Assembly (NCBI RefSeq): GCF_022213955.1
Contig: NZ_JAKNTW010000001.1
Location: 682,001-746,000, forward strand
Origin: Dolomitihabitans soli
GTDB lineage: Bacteria; Actinomycetota; Actinomycetes; Streptosporangiales; Streptosporangiaceae
Direction: 5' to 3'
DNA: 64,000 bases
Position 1 is the stretch's first letter. Each line of letters opens with the position of its first letter. Made by a program: the position numbers and the translations under genes. Of the stretch, positions 34,529 through 43,500 are shown one piece after another. The notes beneath the pieces are model-generated. The model was not told where the DNA came from. It did no database searches and saw nothing but the letters and a program-made list of their open reading frames with translations.

Positions 34529-35074
34529 TTACAGCGGCGCCAACAGCATGAGGACCTCATCGCGGTCGTCATCAGGCGCCAGGCGAAGCGCACCAGGCCA
34601 GCGGCCGATCTCCTTCCAGCCGAGTCCTGCGTAGAAGTCTTCGAGGCCGACCCCTGCTCGTGCGGCAAGGTGGAGTTGCTCGAGTCCCATCTCATCACGA
34701 GCGATCTTTCGCGCCTCGGTCATCAAGGTCGATCCGATCCCACGGCCCCGGAAGTCGGTGCGCGACTGGACGTGGTGAACGGTGCCCCAGTGCGCGATCA
34801 GCGGGTTGACGTCGCGACGGATGTTCAGCCAGCCCGCGAGAACCCCGTCCACGAACCCGAGCACGAGACGACTGCGCTCGGGGGCCAGGTCGGCGATGAT
34901 GCGGTCGGCCACTGGCCTCACCTGGGCGGCATCGACGGGTGGGAAAGGAAATCCAGCCGCTCCTCCGGCATTGGAAACCGCTATCCAGCAGGCGACCAGT
35001 TCCCCGGCCAACTCGGTGTCGATCTCCTGCGGATGAACGACCTGGCGGAGCTCGAGCATGTCGTTGCCGATCAT
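34529..35074 (-). CDS. GNAT family N-acetyltransferase
   Basis: A 181-residue acetyl-CoA-dependent transferase. The acetyl-CoA loop is FRGRGIGSTLMTEARKIAR (Q/RxxGxG/A type), preceded by the beta strand WGTVHHVQSRTDF, and the C-terminal LEDFYAGLGWKEIGRWPGALR is family-typical. Such enzymes acetylate amines, including antibiotics; the substrate is unknown. The start at 35074 (MIGNDMLELRQV) was chosen over an upstream ATG that adds a non-conserved tail. Confidence 0.82.
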   Translation of the reverse strand: MIGNDMLELRQVVHPQEIDTELAGELVACWIAVSNAGGAAGFPFPPVDAAQVRPVADRIIADLAPERSRLVLGFVDGVLAGWLNIRRDVNPLIAHWGTVHHVQSRTDFRGRGIGSTLMTEARKIARDEMGLEQLHLAARAGVGLEDFYAGLGWKEIGRWPGALRLAPDDDRDEVLMLLAPL

Positions 35075-35220
35075 GGACAGAAGTATCCCAGCACGAGCAA
35101 TCCGGTCAGGGGGTGGATGGGGCCAGGCGCCGTGGTTCTCACAAACAGTCATTTCTGCGAACTACACGCCGTCACTTTGACTACGCAGAGCTACTCACCG
35201 GCGACCAGCTCGCCACCCGG

Positions 35221-35433
35221 ATGACCAGCCTCGCCCAGCAACTCACCACCGCGAAAGCCGCCGTCGCCGCCGCCGAGGACGCCCAGCGGCGACTCGCCGA
35301 ACACGGCGGCGCCGCCGAACGTGACCTGACCGCCCGGCGCGAGGCCTTGACCGGCCAGGTCGCCCAGGTCGACGCGGCCGAGCAGGCCGCCCGCCGCCAA
35401 ACCGGACGGGCCCGGCCGCTGATCCTGCCGAAG
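35221..35433 (+). pseudogene. Coiled-coil gene fragment
   Basis: About 70 codons from LTGDQLATRMTSLAQQL to AEQAARRQTG read as an Ala/Gln/Arg heptad-rich coiled coil with strong actinomycete codon bias. The frame upstream has no start or ribosome site and the frame downstream loses coding character. It may be the remains of a larger helical protein from a mobile element. I do not recognise the family. Confidence 0.35.
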
Positions 35434-35523
35434 GCGTGTTTTCCCTGGTCACGTGGTTGTGACGGGATTCCTGTGCAGGGCCGGCTCCTGATGGCTCCCG
35501 TGACGCCTGTGCCGTCGCGGTGA

Positions 35524-36825
35524 TCAGGTGGCCGCGCCGCGGGCGACGTAGACGTTCATGCCGGTGAAGTCGAGGGTGATGTTGTAGGGCTTGTAGAAGC
35601 TGTGGAAGAAGGTGACCGGTACGTCGAACCCGAGGGGAGCGAGCTTCGAGTCTGGGTTCGTGTAGCAGTAGATGTCCTTGGCGACGGCGTTGCCGAGGCG
35701 GATGTCCTTCGGGTAGCAGGGGTAGGCGACGGCTGGGTGGCTGTGGGCAAAAGTCCCGATCGGGCGGTCGTGGTCGGTGCGGATCTGCAACTGCTCGGCC
35801 GTTTCCCCATGCGCGACCGCGGCCGTCTCGCTGCCTCCGCCGATGGGCATGGCCACTACCCGTGGGCCGGAACCGGCGATGCTGCCCCTGCTGTGGACCA
35901 TGTGCTCACGGGCCAGCCACAGCGGCAGGGGCTCGGCGCCCGCCCGTTTGGCGGCGGCGCGTGCCTTGTCGGCCGTTTCGGGGGTTCTGCGGCGCAGGAT
36001 CAGCTGCCGGCCCGCGTAGTCGAAGGTGGTCAGCAAGTGGTAGAAGACCCATGTGCCGATCATGCCGTCGTTCTCGGTGGTGACATCTCCGCCCGACTCC
36101 CACTCCATCCACGACACGGGGAGGTTGCGCAGTTCGATGCCGCCCAGCTTGAACGACTCCAGCACACCCCCGTGCCGCCATACCTTGCCGTTCAAGTAAT
36201 CGATCTTCGAACTGGCGACGGCGCTCAGCCCGGCCTCCTTGGCCACCGTCGCGGACACGCTCAGCGACGGGGCGCCGGTGTAGAACGTGAAGCGCTTCGG
36301 CGGTCCGCCGTTGACCGAGACCCCCTCTACCAGCGGCTGGGGGTCCATCTGCAGCAAGCGCACCTGCGCGATGTCGCCGTGGATCTGATACGGCTCGCCG
36401 CGGAATGCCGCGAACAATTTGGCCGAGCCTTCGTCGCCGGCCGCTTGCCAGTGGGGTGCGGAGAGGGCGAGTTCGTCCTGCCGGATGTAGCAGTCTGCCA
36501 TCAGCCGGTTGGCGTCCTTGTCATCAGGCGCCAGCTCGATGGCCATCTTGAGGTATCTCTCGGCGTCGGGGAACCGGTTGGACAGCAGCCCGACAAAGCC
36601 GCGCCGGCGGGCCGCGTGCAGGTTCTTGGGGTCTGTTTTCAGGATCTCCTCATACGCGCGGCTGGCCTGCTCGAACTTCCCGGCCTTGAACAGCGTGTCC
36701 GCGTCCCCGCTGCCGGCCAGCGCCGTGGCCGCCTTGCCCAGCAGCGGTGCGGCCGCGGCCGCACCGGCCACCACGGAGGCGCCCCGCAACAGCGAACGCC
36801 GGCTCCATTTCCCGTCATTACCCAA
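35524..36825 (-). CDS. Tat-exported TPR protein with retropepsin-like domain
   Basis: A 433-residue protein. The N-terminus RRSLLRGASVVAGAAAAAPLLG is a Tat-type signal. Residues about 41-110 are two to three TPR repeats (LFKAGKFEQASRAYEEILKTDPKN and so on). Residues about 165-280 look like an aspartyl-protease (retropepsin) lobe: GGPPKRFTFYTGAPSLSV, then MIGTWVFYHLLTTFDYAGRQLILRR. The catalytic DTGA is YTGA here (Y182), so the protease is probably inactive. The end (GFDVPVTFFHSFYKPYNITLDFTGMNVYVAR) resembles a second lobe. Function is probably binding or scaffolding outside the membrane. Confidence 0.72.
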   Translation of the reverse strand: MGNDGKWSRRSLLRGASVVAGAAAAAPLLGKAATALAGSGDADTLFKAGKFEQASRAYEEILKTDPKNLHAARRRGFVGLLSNRFPDAERYLKMAIELAPDDKDANRLMADCYIRQDELALSAPHWQAAGDEGSAKLFAAFRGEPYQIHGDIAQVRLLQMDPQPLVEGVSVNGGPPKRFTFYTGAPSLSVSATVAKEAGLSAVASSKIDYLNGKVWRHGGVLESFKLGGIELRNLPVSWMEWESGGDVTTENDGMIGTWVFYHLLTTFDYAGRQLILRRRTPETADKARAAAKRAGAEPLPLWLAREHMVHSRGSIAGSGPRVVAMPIGGGSETAAVAHGETAEQLQIRTDHDRPIGTFAHSHPAVAYPCYPKDIRLGNAVAKDIYCYTNPDSKLAPLGFDVPVTFFHSFYKPYNITLDFTGMNVYVARGAAT

Positions 36826-36846
36826 AGCCTTCTCCTTTTCGTGATC

Positions 36847-37255
36847 ACCTTCGCCGGAACTCTCTGTCCAGCGGACCGGTCACAGCCGGGTTTCGCCGCC
36901 CGCTCGGCACCTCGCCCGCAGTTCGCCCGCCGACCCCATCCACTGTCGGCCGGCCGTGTCCCCGCCTCGTCCGCGCCGTGTCACGGTCGTGTCACGGCCG
37001 CAGCCGACGGTGGCAGCGTCGAGCAACCGCGGCATGCGGCAGACAACGCGCGCACATCCGGCACCAATCGTGGTTCGTGACAAAAGCGCTGGCCGGGTGG
37101 AATTGGCACCAGATGAGGCCGCCGAGGCGGTCGAGCGCCACGACGGCCCGAGTTGGACGCCGCGCAGGCGTTGCGCCGCTGGCGGACCCTGACCGCTCTG
37201 CTCACTGGGATGGCCGAGGTCTTAGGCCGTAGCGCCTACGAGGTCCGCATCAGCG
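36847..37255. other. Gap with a possible frameshifted gene remnant
   Basis: No intact gene. On the plus strand LAPDEAAEAVERHDGP (about 37103-37150) is followed in a shifted frame by ELDAAQALRRWRTLTALL and GMAEVLGRSAYEVRIS (to about 37255). Both read like coding sequence split by one frameshift. The family is not recognised. The first 230 bases hold nothing I can name. Confidence 0.3.
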
Positions 37256-38146
37256 CTACTCCGGTGGCTCGTCGGTGTTCCAGTTCCAGCTGGTGATCGT
37301 GGTGCGCATCAGGCGGGCGGCGGTTGACAGGTGACTGTCGGCGGCCCAGAAGAGAGTGACCGCGCGACGGCAGTCGGGGCTGTCGACGGCGATCCAGACG
37401 AGTGGCGCCCGCATGGAGCTGTGCCGGGCGAAGGCGGGGACGAGACCGATGCCTAGTCCCGCGCTGATCAGGTCCACGATGGCGCCGGGCTCGTCGACTT
37501 CACAGACGATCTTCGGAGTGAGGTCTCGTGCGGCGAAGAGCCGATCGAGCAGCCTGCGTTGCCAGTGCCCCTTGCGGGCGGTGACGAAGGACTGATCGGC
37601 AAGTTCGTCGATGGTCACCGAAGCGCGGCCCGCCAGCGGATGATCGAGCTGCGTGGCCACCCCCACCACCTCGTCGAGCAGCCGGACCCCCTCCAGGCCC
37701 TCGGTGTGGATCGGCTGGGAGGCGACACACAGGTCGATGTCCTGGGCTCGCAGATGGTGGGCCATGTCCTCCGCTGCCATCCAGCGGAGTTCGATCTCGA
37801 TGGTGGGGTGGGCGCGCTTGTAGGCCGCCAGCGGCCTGGTGAGGGTGAGGAAGGTTTCCGAGGCCAGCCGTACGGTCCCGACACCCTCGCTGACGGCCTC
37901 GGCGACGGCCCGCCGTCCCGCCTCCAGCTCGCCGAGGGAGCGTTCGACGTAACCGCGGAAGAGTCTGCCCGCGTCGTTCAGCCGGAGCCGGCCGCTGCGA
38001 TCGAACAGGGGTGTGCCCAGCTCGCTCTCCAGGCGGGAGATGGTACGGCTCAGCGACGGCTGCGCAACGCGAAGCTCCTCGGCCGCGCGGCTCAGGTGCT
38101 CCAACCGCGCCACCACCAGGAACTGCCTGAGCGCGTGCAGCTCCAT
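37256..38146 (-). CDS. LysR-family transcriptional regulator
   Basis: A 296-residue regulator. The N-terminal winged helix is MELHALRQFLVVARLEHLSRAAEELRVAQPSLSRTISRLESELGTPLFDR, followed by the periplasmic-binding-like effector domain from about residue 90. The ATG at 38146 is supported by GGGAGG upstream. It is divergent from the membrane protein/multicopper oxidase pair and probably controls it. The AT-rich gap (38150-38250) holds the likely promoters. Confidence 0.9.
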   Translation of the reverse strand: MELHALRQFLVVARLEHLSRAAEELRVAQPSLSRTISRLESELGTPLFDRSGRLRLNDAGRLFRGYVERSLGELEAGRRAVAEAVSEGVGTVRLASETFLTLTRPLAAYKRAHPTIEIELRWMAAEDMAHHLRAQDIDLCVASQPIHTEGLEGVRLLDEVVGVATQLDHPLAGRASVTIDELADQSFVTARKGHWQRRLLDRLFAARDLTPKIVCEVDEPGAIVDLISAGLGIGLVPAFARHSSMRAPLVWIAVDSPDCRRAVTLFWAADSHLSTAARLMRTTITSWNWNTDEPPE

Positions 38147-38252
38147 CATGCCTCCCAGTACATAACACCATTGCAATATTGATCTTAGACAAGATAACTC
38201 GCAAGCCATAGCGTCGAAGGCGTACGCACCTTGAGGACAGTGAGGAGATCTC

Positions 38253-38681
38253 ATGGCCACCGTGGCCAACAGCCCGGGATCCCACGCTGCGCATCGGACG
38301 ACACCCACGGCCTGGACACTGCGGGCCGTCGTCAGCGCGCACATGGCGGCGATCGTCGGCCAGCCGGTGTTCGCCGGGGTCTATCTGACCGGCGACTACG
38401 ACAGCCTGCACTGGCACGCGGTCGGCGCGGACGTGGTCACCTCCATCGGCTGTCTGCAGCTGATCGTGGCGATCGTGGTCTGGGTCCGGCTGCGTCAGGT
38501 CTGGCCGTTCCTCGCCACGATGGCGGTGGTGGCGGCCGAGACGGTGCAGTACTTCGCCGGGTTGGACGGCGCGCTGTGGCTGCACCTCCCGCTGGGCGTG
38601 ATGACCGTCGCCGCGCTCGTCGTGCTGTTCATCGCCGTCTGGCGCCGGCCCCTCCGGCGGCGGGCGGCTCGCGATGCGTGA
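38253..38681 (+). CDS. Four-helix membrane protein, oxidase partner
   Basis: A 142-residue integral membrane protein with four helices (about residues 22-45, 58-78, 82-102, 108-130). His residues in SAHMAAIVG, LHWHAVGAD and LWLHLPLG lie near or in helices and could bind heme or copper. It overlaps the multicopper oxidase gene by 8 bp and is therefore probably made with it. I know no named function for the family. Confidence 0.72.
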   Translation: MATVANSPGSHAAHRTTPTAWTLRAVVSAHMAAIVGQPVFAGVYLTGDYDSLHWHAVGADVVTSIGCLQLIVAIVVWVRLRQVWPFLATMAVVAAETVQYFAGLDGALWLHLPLGVMTVAALVVLFIAVWRRPLRRRAARDA

Positions 38682-40287
38682 GCACACTGCCGGCGGCATG
38701 ACGAGGCGAGGGGTGCTGGGCATCGGCGGGGCGCTCGGGCTGATGGCGGCCACCGGGCTGTCGGCCTCGGCCGCGCTGGCCCGTCGGCCGTCGATCACCG
38801 GCGCCGAGTTGCGCAGCGCCGTACCACTACCGCCGCCGTTCCAGGTGCCGCTGCCGATTCCGTCCCTGCTGAAGCCCGTCAGCGCCGACCGTTACGAGAT
38901 CACCCAGCGCGAAGCGAGTGCGGAGATCCTGCCCGGTCTCAAGACGCCGCTGTGGACGTACGAGGGCACCTTCCCCGGTCCGACGATCGAGTCGCGCCGC
39001 GGCCGACCCATCACCGTGACGCATCGCAACGAGCTGCCCGTGCCGACCGTCGTGCACCTGCACGGCGGCCGGACCCCGGCGGATTCCGACGGCTACCCGA
39101 CCGACCTCGTCCTGCCCGAGGGCTGGCCGGACGCCGCCCACGTCACGCGCACCGGCCAAGGCGGGCACGGCCCTGGGCACGGTATGCAGGGCATGCACGA
39201 TCCGCGGGCGGTGGTGACCCGGCTGACCCGCGACTACACGTTCCCGCTGGACCAGCGGCCGACGCTGCTGTGGTACCACGACCACCGGATGGACTTCACC
39301 GCCCCCGCGATCTGGCGGGGTCTGGCCGGGCTGCACATCGTCCGCGACGATGCCGAGGACGCGCTCGGCCTGCCCGCCGGGCGGCGCGAACTGCCTCTCA
39401 TGATCGCCGACCGCGCGTTCGGCGCCGACGGCAGCCTCGACTATCCCGCCCTCGATCCCACGCTGCGGGAGCGGCCGGGCGTGCGCGAGCCGTACCTTGC
39501 CGGAGTCCTCGGTGACGTGATCCTGGTCAACGGCGCCCCGTGGCCCGTGCACGAGGCCGACGCCGCCCGGTACCGGCTGCGCATCCTGAACGCCTCCAAC
39601 GCCCGGCACTACGAGCTCGAAGCGATCACCGACGACGGACGCCGGCTCGACCTCGTGCAGATCGGCGCCGACCAGGGACTGCTCGCGACGCCGGTCACCC
39701 ATCGGCTCCTGCCGATCGCGCCGGCCGAACGCTACGACGTGATCGTCGACTTCTCCGGCGTCCCGGTCGGCAGCCGCGTCAGACTCCTCAACCGGCTCGG
39801 CTCCGGCCGTACCCGCGACGTGATGGCCTTCCGGGTCGCGCGCAAGGCCACCGACGACAGCCGCATCCCGCGTGTCCTGTCCACCGATCTGCCTGCCTGG
39901 CGCCGGCCGGACGCCGTCAGGGTGCGCGACTTCTCCTTCCGGGCCGGGCGCATGCGCGGCGGTCACGGATGGCTGATCGGCGGGCTGCCGTTCGACCCCG
40001 CCCGCTCCGACGTCACCGCCGGATTCGGCGACGTCGAGGTGTGGCGGCTGGTCGCCGACGTTCACCATCCCGTCCACCTGCATCTGGTCGGCTTCCGGGT
40101 GCTCTCGCGCCGCGGCCGGCCGCCGCTGCCCCACGACGCGGGCCTGAAGGACACCGTCTCCCTGCGGCCGGGCGAAGCGGTGGAGATCATCACCCGTTTC
40201 GACGGCTACCGCGGCCGCTACCTGTTCCACTGCCACAACGCCGAACACGAGGACATGGGGATGATGGCCAACCTCGAAATCATCTAG
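38674..40287 (+). CDS. Multicopper oxidase (laccase/bilirubin-oxidase-like)
   Basis: A 537-residue Tat-exported oxidase (TRRGVLGIGGALGLMAATGL). The four copper-site blocks are complete: VHLHGG (H128, H130), WYHDH (H202, H204), HHPVHLH (H465, H468, H470) and HCHNAEHEDMGMM (H519, C520, H521, H525, axial M530). Copper 1 therefore has a Met ligand, as in CotA. Residues about 160-178 carry an extra His/Met/Gly-rich loop (GQGGHGPGHGMQGMHD) that may bind copper. The start may instead be at 38698. Substrate is open. Confidence 0.92.
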   Translation: MREHTAGGMTRRGVLGIGGALGLMAATGLSASAALARRPSITGAELRSAVPLPPPFQVPLPIPSLLKPVSADRYEITQREASAEILPGLKTPLWTYEGTFPGPTIESRRGRPITVTHRNELPVPTVVHLHGGRTPADSDGYPTDLVLPEGWPDAAHVTRTGQGGHGPGHGMQGMHDPRAVVTRLTRDYTFPLDQRPTLLWYHDHRMDFTAPAIWRGLAGLHIVRDDAEDALGLPAGRRELPLMIADRAFGADGSLDYPALDPTLRERPGVREPYLAGVLGDVILVNGAPWPVHEADAARYRLRILNASNARHYELEAITDDGRRLDLVQIGADQGLLATPVTHRLLPIAPAERYDVIVDFSGVPVGSRVRLLNRLGSGRTRDVMAFRVARKATDDSRIPRVLSTDLPAWRRPDAVRVRDFSFRAGRMRGGHGWLIGGLPFDPARSDVTAGFGDVEVWRLVADVHHPVHLHLVGFRVLSRRGRPPLPHDAGLKDTVSLRPGEAVEIITRFDGYRGRYLFHCHNAEHEDMGMMANLEII

Positions 40288-40523
40288 GAGCATCGCCATG
40301 CCGCCAAGCTCGGCATGGTCATAAGCCTCGCCGGCCCGAAAGCCGCCCAACCCTCGCGTCTCGACCACGGCTACGCCGGGCCGATCACCCTCATCGGCGA
40401 CGAACTCCGCCTGCCTTACCCGAGGCCCGCGCTGCCCAAGGGCTACCCGGTGGGCATGTTCGGCCACCGTCATCGTCGAGCCGGTCCCGGCGAGAGTGCC
40501 TCGTCTCGTCGGGACCGAGATGC
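40288..40523. other. Gap between oxidase and glycosidase genes
   Basis: A 70-codon frame (40315-40527, plus strand) is open, but it has no ribosome site, no recognisable motif and overlaps the convergent gene end. I do not call it a gene. Confidence 0.4.
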
Positions 40524-43500
40524 CTAAGTGGTCGACGTGTCGGTGCTCCGTACCACGACCGGGCCGAAGAGGCCGGTTACGCGCTGGCCGGGGAAGACGA
40601 AGTGGGTGGGGCTCACCGAGTCCAGGTAGGGGGCCAGGGTGCCGAGGACGAGGATTTCCACGGTGTGCTCGCCGCCGTCGAGCTCGCCCAGCTCGAAGCG
40701 GTACGGCGAGCAGATCCGGACGCCGGCCGGCCGCCCGTCGATCGTCACCTCGGCGGTGCCGCGGACCCTGCCCAGGTCGAGCACCGCCGTACCCGAGGCG
40801 TGGAACGTGGTCCGGTAGCGGACGCCGCCCGAGTAGCCGGCGAGGCCCTGGTCCTCCCAGTCGCCCAGCCCGATGGTGCCGGGGCCGCAGGTGAAGCGGA
40901 CCGGGCCGGCCAGCGCGGCCCCGCCCTCGAAGCCCGGACGCGTGGCGACGCGCAGCTCCAGCGTCCGCGCCGAGCCGTCGAGGGGGGTGTGGCTCACCGG
41001 GCCGTGCGCGTCGATCTCCACGCGTACGGCGCCGGGCGGTACGTCCACCAGGAACCGGGCCTCGCCCTCGGTGGCGTCCGGCACGGCGAGGACGGCGGGC
41101 AGGGCCGTGGCGCACGACTCGATCCAGCCGGTGTCGGGGAGCGGGTGCGGGCGCCTGGTCAGGTGTAGCGCCGCCGGGTCGCCGTGCTGGCGCCGCCGTA
41201 CCTTCGCCGGGGTGACCGCGTCGGCGTGCGGGGCTGGGGCGGTGGGGTCGTCGGCCGGGGTCGTGCTGGTCCAGTGGGGGCCCGAGACGGCGAGGCCGTC
41301 GGTCAGGACCGCGCCCGCGGTCTCCAGGGAGATCGTGTTGGTGCCCGGTTGGAGCAGCTGGGCGACGTCGTAGCGGCGGACACGGGGGATCTCGGCCTCC
41401 GCGTAAGGGTCGAAACCGCCCTGAATGCCCGCTTCCTGGCCGTTCACCCGGACCACGCACGGCTCCATCGAGGCCACCTGGAGGAGGCCGCCGCCAGGGC
41501 CGACGGTGGTCTCCAGGGAAGCACCGGTGATCCACTCGGGGCGGACGGCCTGGGCGGGATCGCGCACCAGGGAGACGTGGGCGCGCAGCCGCAGATCCTC
41601 CTCCGGGGTGAGGCGGAGGTCGAGCAGATGGTCGCCCGGCGGGAGCCGATCCCGGGAGACGGCGAGGTGACCGGCGTCGTCCAGCGGCAGGTCCACGCCG
41701 TCCAGCGTCGCGGCCTTGGCCGTGGGCGCGCCCACCACCAGCGACGACTCCTCCGGCACGGTGATCCGGGTGCGGAACCACACCTCCTGCCCGGCCGCCG
41801 CCTCCCCGAAGTCCAGGAACTCCTCGGGGACGTGACCCTTCGGGCCCAGGACCTCCCGGTGGATCGGATCCTTGTGGATGCCCCGCGAGGTGGAGTAGAC
41901 GACCGGCCGCCAGTCGTCGCCGGTCCGCCACAGCCCGTGCGGGCCGAAGGTGGCGTGCACCTCGCCGCCCTCGTGGTCGCGCAGGGTCCAGCGTTCGACG
42001 GTCGCCTCGGCCGTGCCGAAGTCGCCCCAGGTGTCGTCGAGGGTCGGGACCAGCTCCATCTCCCAGGTCGAGCCGAGATCCAGCGCACGGCCGCCCACCG
42101 GGAGCGGGCGGTGCTCAGGCACTCCGTCCGTCTCGGTCGTGAAGATCAGCAGCGCGGCCGGGCCGTCGTCGAACGGCACCTCCACCTCGACCGTGTCCCC
42201 CTTCGCCTCGTACGGCAGGGCGCGGAGTTCGCCGCCGAACGGGCTCGCCAGCACGGGCGTCGTCCCGGCGACGCCGCGCACCCTGACCCGCATGCTCTCG
42301 CGGTAGCGCGCCGGGTCGAAGTCGTAGGTCACGTCCAGCCAGCCCAGGTCGACGCCGCGTTCCTCCGGCCGGGCGACGCCGACGTCGCTGGCCCGGGGGA
42401 AGACGGCGGTCAGGAAGACGACGGTCGTCCCGTCCACCTCGCGGACCAGGGGCGGCACCGGGGCCTCCACCCGCGGCGTGAACCCGGCCAGCGCCTCGCC
42501 GAGTCGATCCGCCGACGCGGCGAAGCGGGCCTGGCCGCTGTCGAACCTCGCCCGCAGCCGCGCCGACTCCGGCAGCGCCTCCACCGCGATCAGCAGGCCG
42601 CCCCCTTCGACGAACTCGTCCAGGCGGGCGGCCGTGTCCTCGTCGAGAACCGTGGCGGCCGGAAGGACGACGACCTGGTACGACTCGGTGGCGACGGTCA
42701 GCCGGCCGTCCTCGACGCTCGCTCGGTGGACGGAGTCGTCGTCGATCACGTCGGCGTCCAGGCAGAGCCGGTCCAGCGCGCCGGGAACCACCTGGAACCA
42801 GGCCATGTCGCCCACGAGCTCCCGGTACACCCGCTGCGCCCTGGCCGCCTCCTCCACAGCGCGCCGAACCGGGCCGCCCGGCTCCACCGGGGTGCTTCGA
42901 GGATCGGTCAGGGCCGCCGGATCCGCCGCGGCCGAGGAGACCGGGGGGACGGCGGACTGGGCGGTGGCGGTGGGGAAGAGGACGGCGATGTCGCAGAGAT
43001 GACGGCCGAGGGAGAGCGCGGCGCACAGCCGGGTGACGGCGTCGGCGAAGACCCGGTGGTGCCGCCAGTACGGCTGCCGCCAGTCGGTGCCGGGCGGCGC
43101 CCACTCCCACCAGCCGGCCTTGGTCGTGTAGTAGACCGCGTGCGGGTTGTAGAGGGTGGCCCCGGCGCGGAGCCAGGGGAGCAGCCAGTCGAAGGTCTCC
43201 GCGAGGGTGCCGCCCCAGCCGCTGGAGTGGAAGGACTCGATCCAGGTGCGCGGCCTGCCGTACAGGTGGGCCAGGGAGGAGTGCAGGCGGGCGTCGCCGT
43301 GGTGGTCGGAGCCGGGGGCGCTGAACCAGCGGTGCGTGCGGGTGTAGTCGGCGTAGAGTTCCACGCCCTCCACCGGGTGCCCGGCCCTGGCGGGGTCCTG
43401 CTGGTCGCAGCCGCTCAGCAGCCCGTTGCGCTCGTGCCACTCGGCGAGCGGCCGGAAGAACGCCTCCTCCGCCAGGTCGGCCCGGGTGCGGTGGAAGTCG

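Noticed and set aside
32613-35500. Insertion sequence or prophage in the variable patch
   Set aside because: No transposase, integrase or terminal inverted repeats could be identified, only gene fragments.
40315-40527. 70-codon plus-strand open frame after the multicopper oxidase
   Set aside because: No ribosome site, no recognisable motif, and its end overlaps the well-supported glycosidase gene on the other strand.
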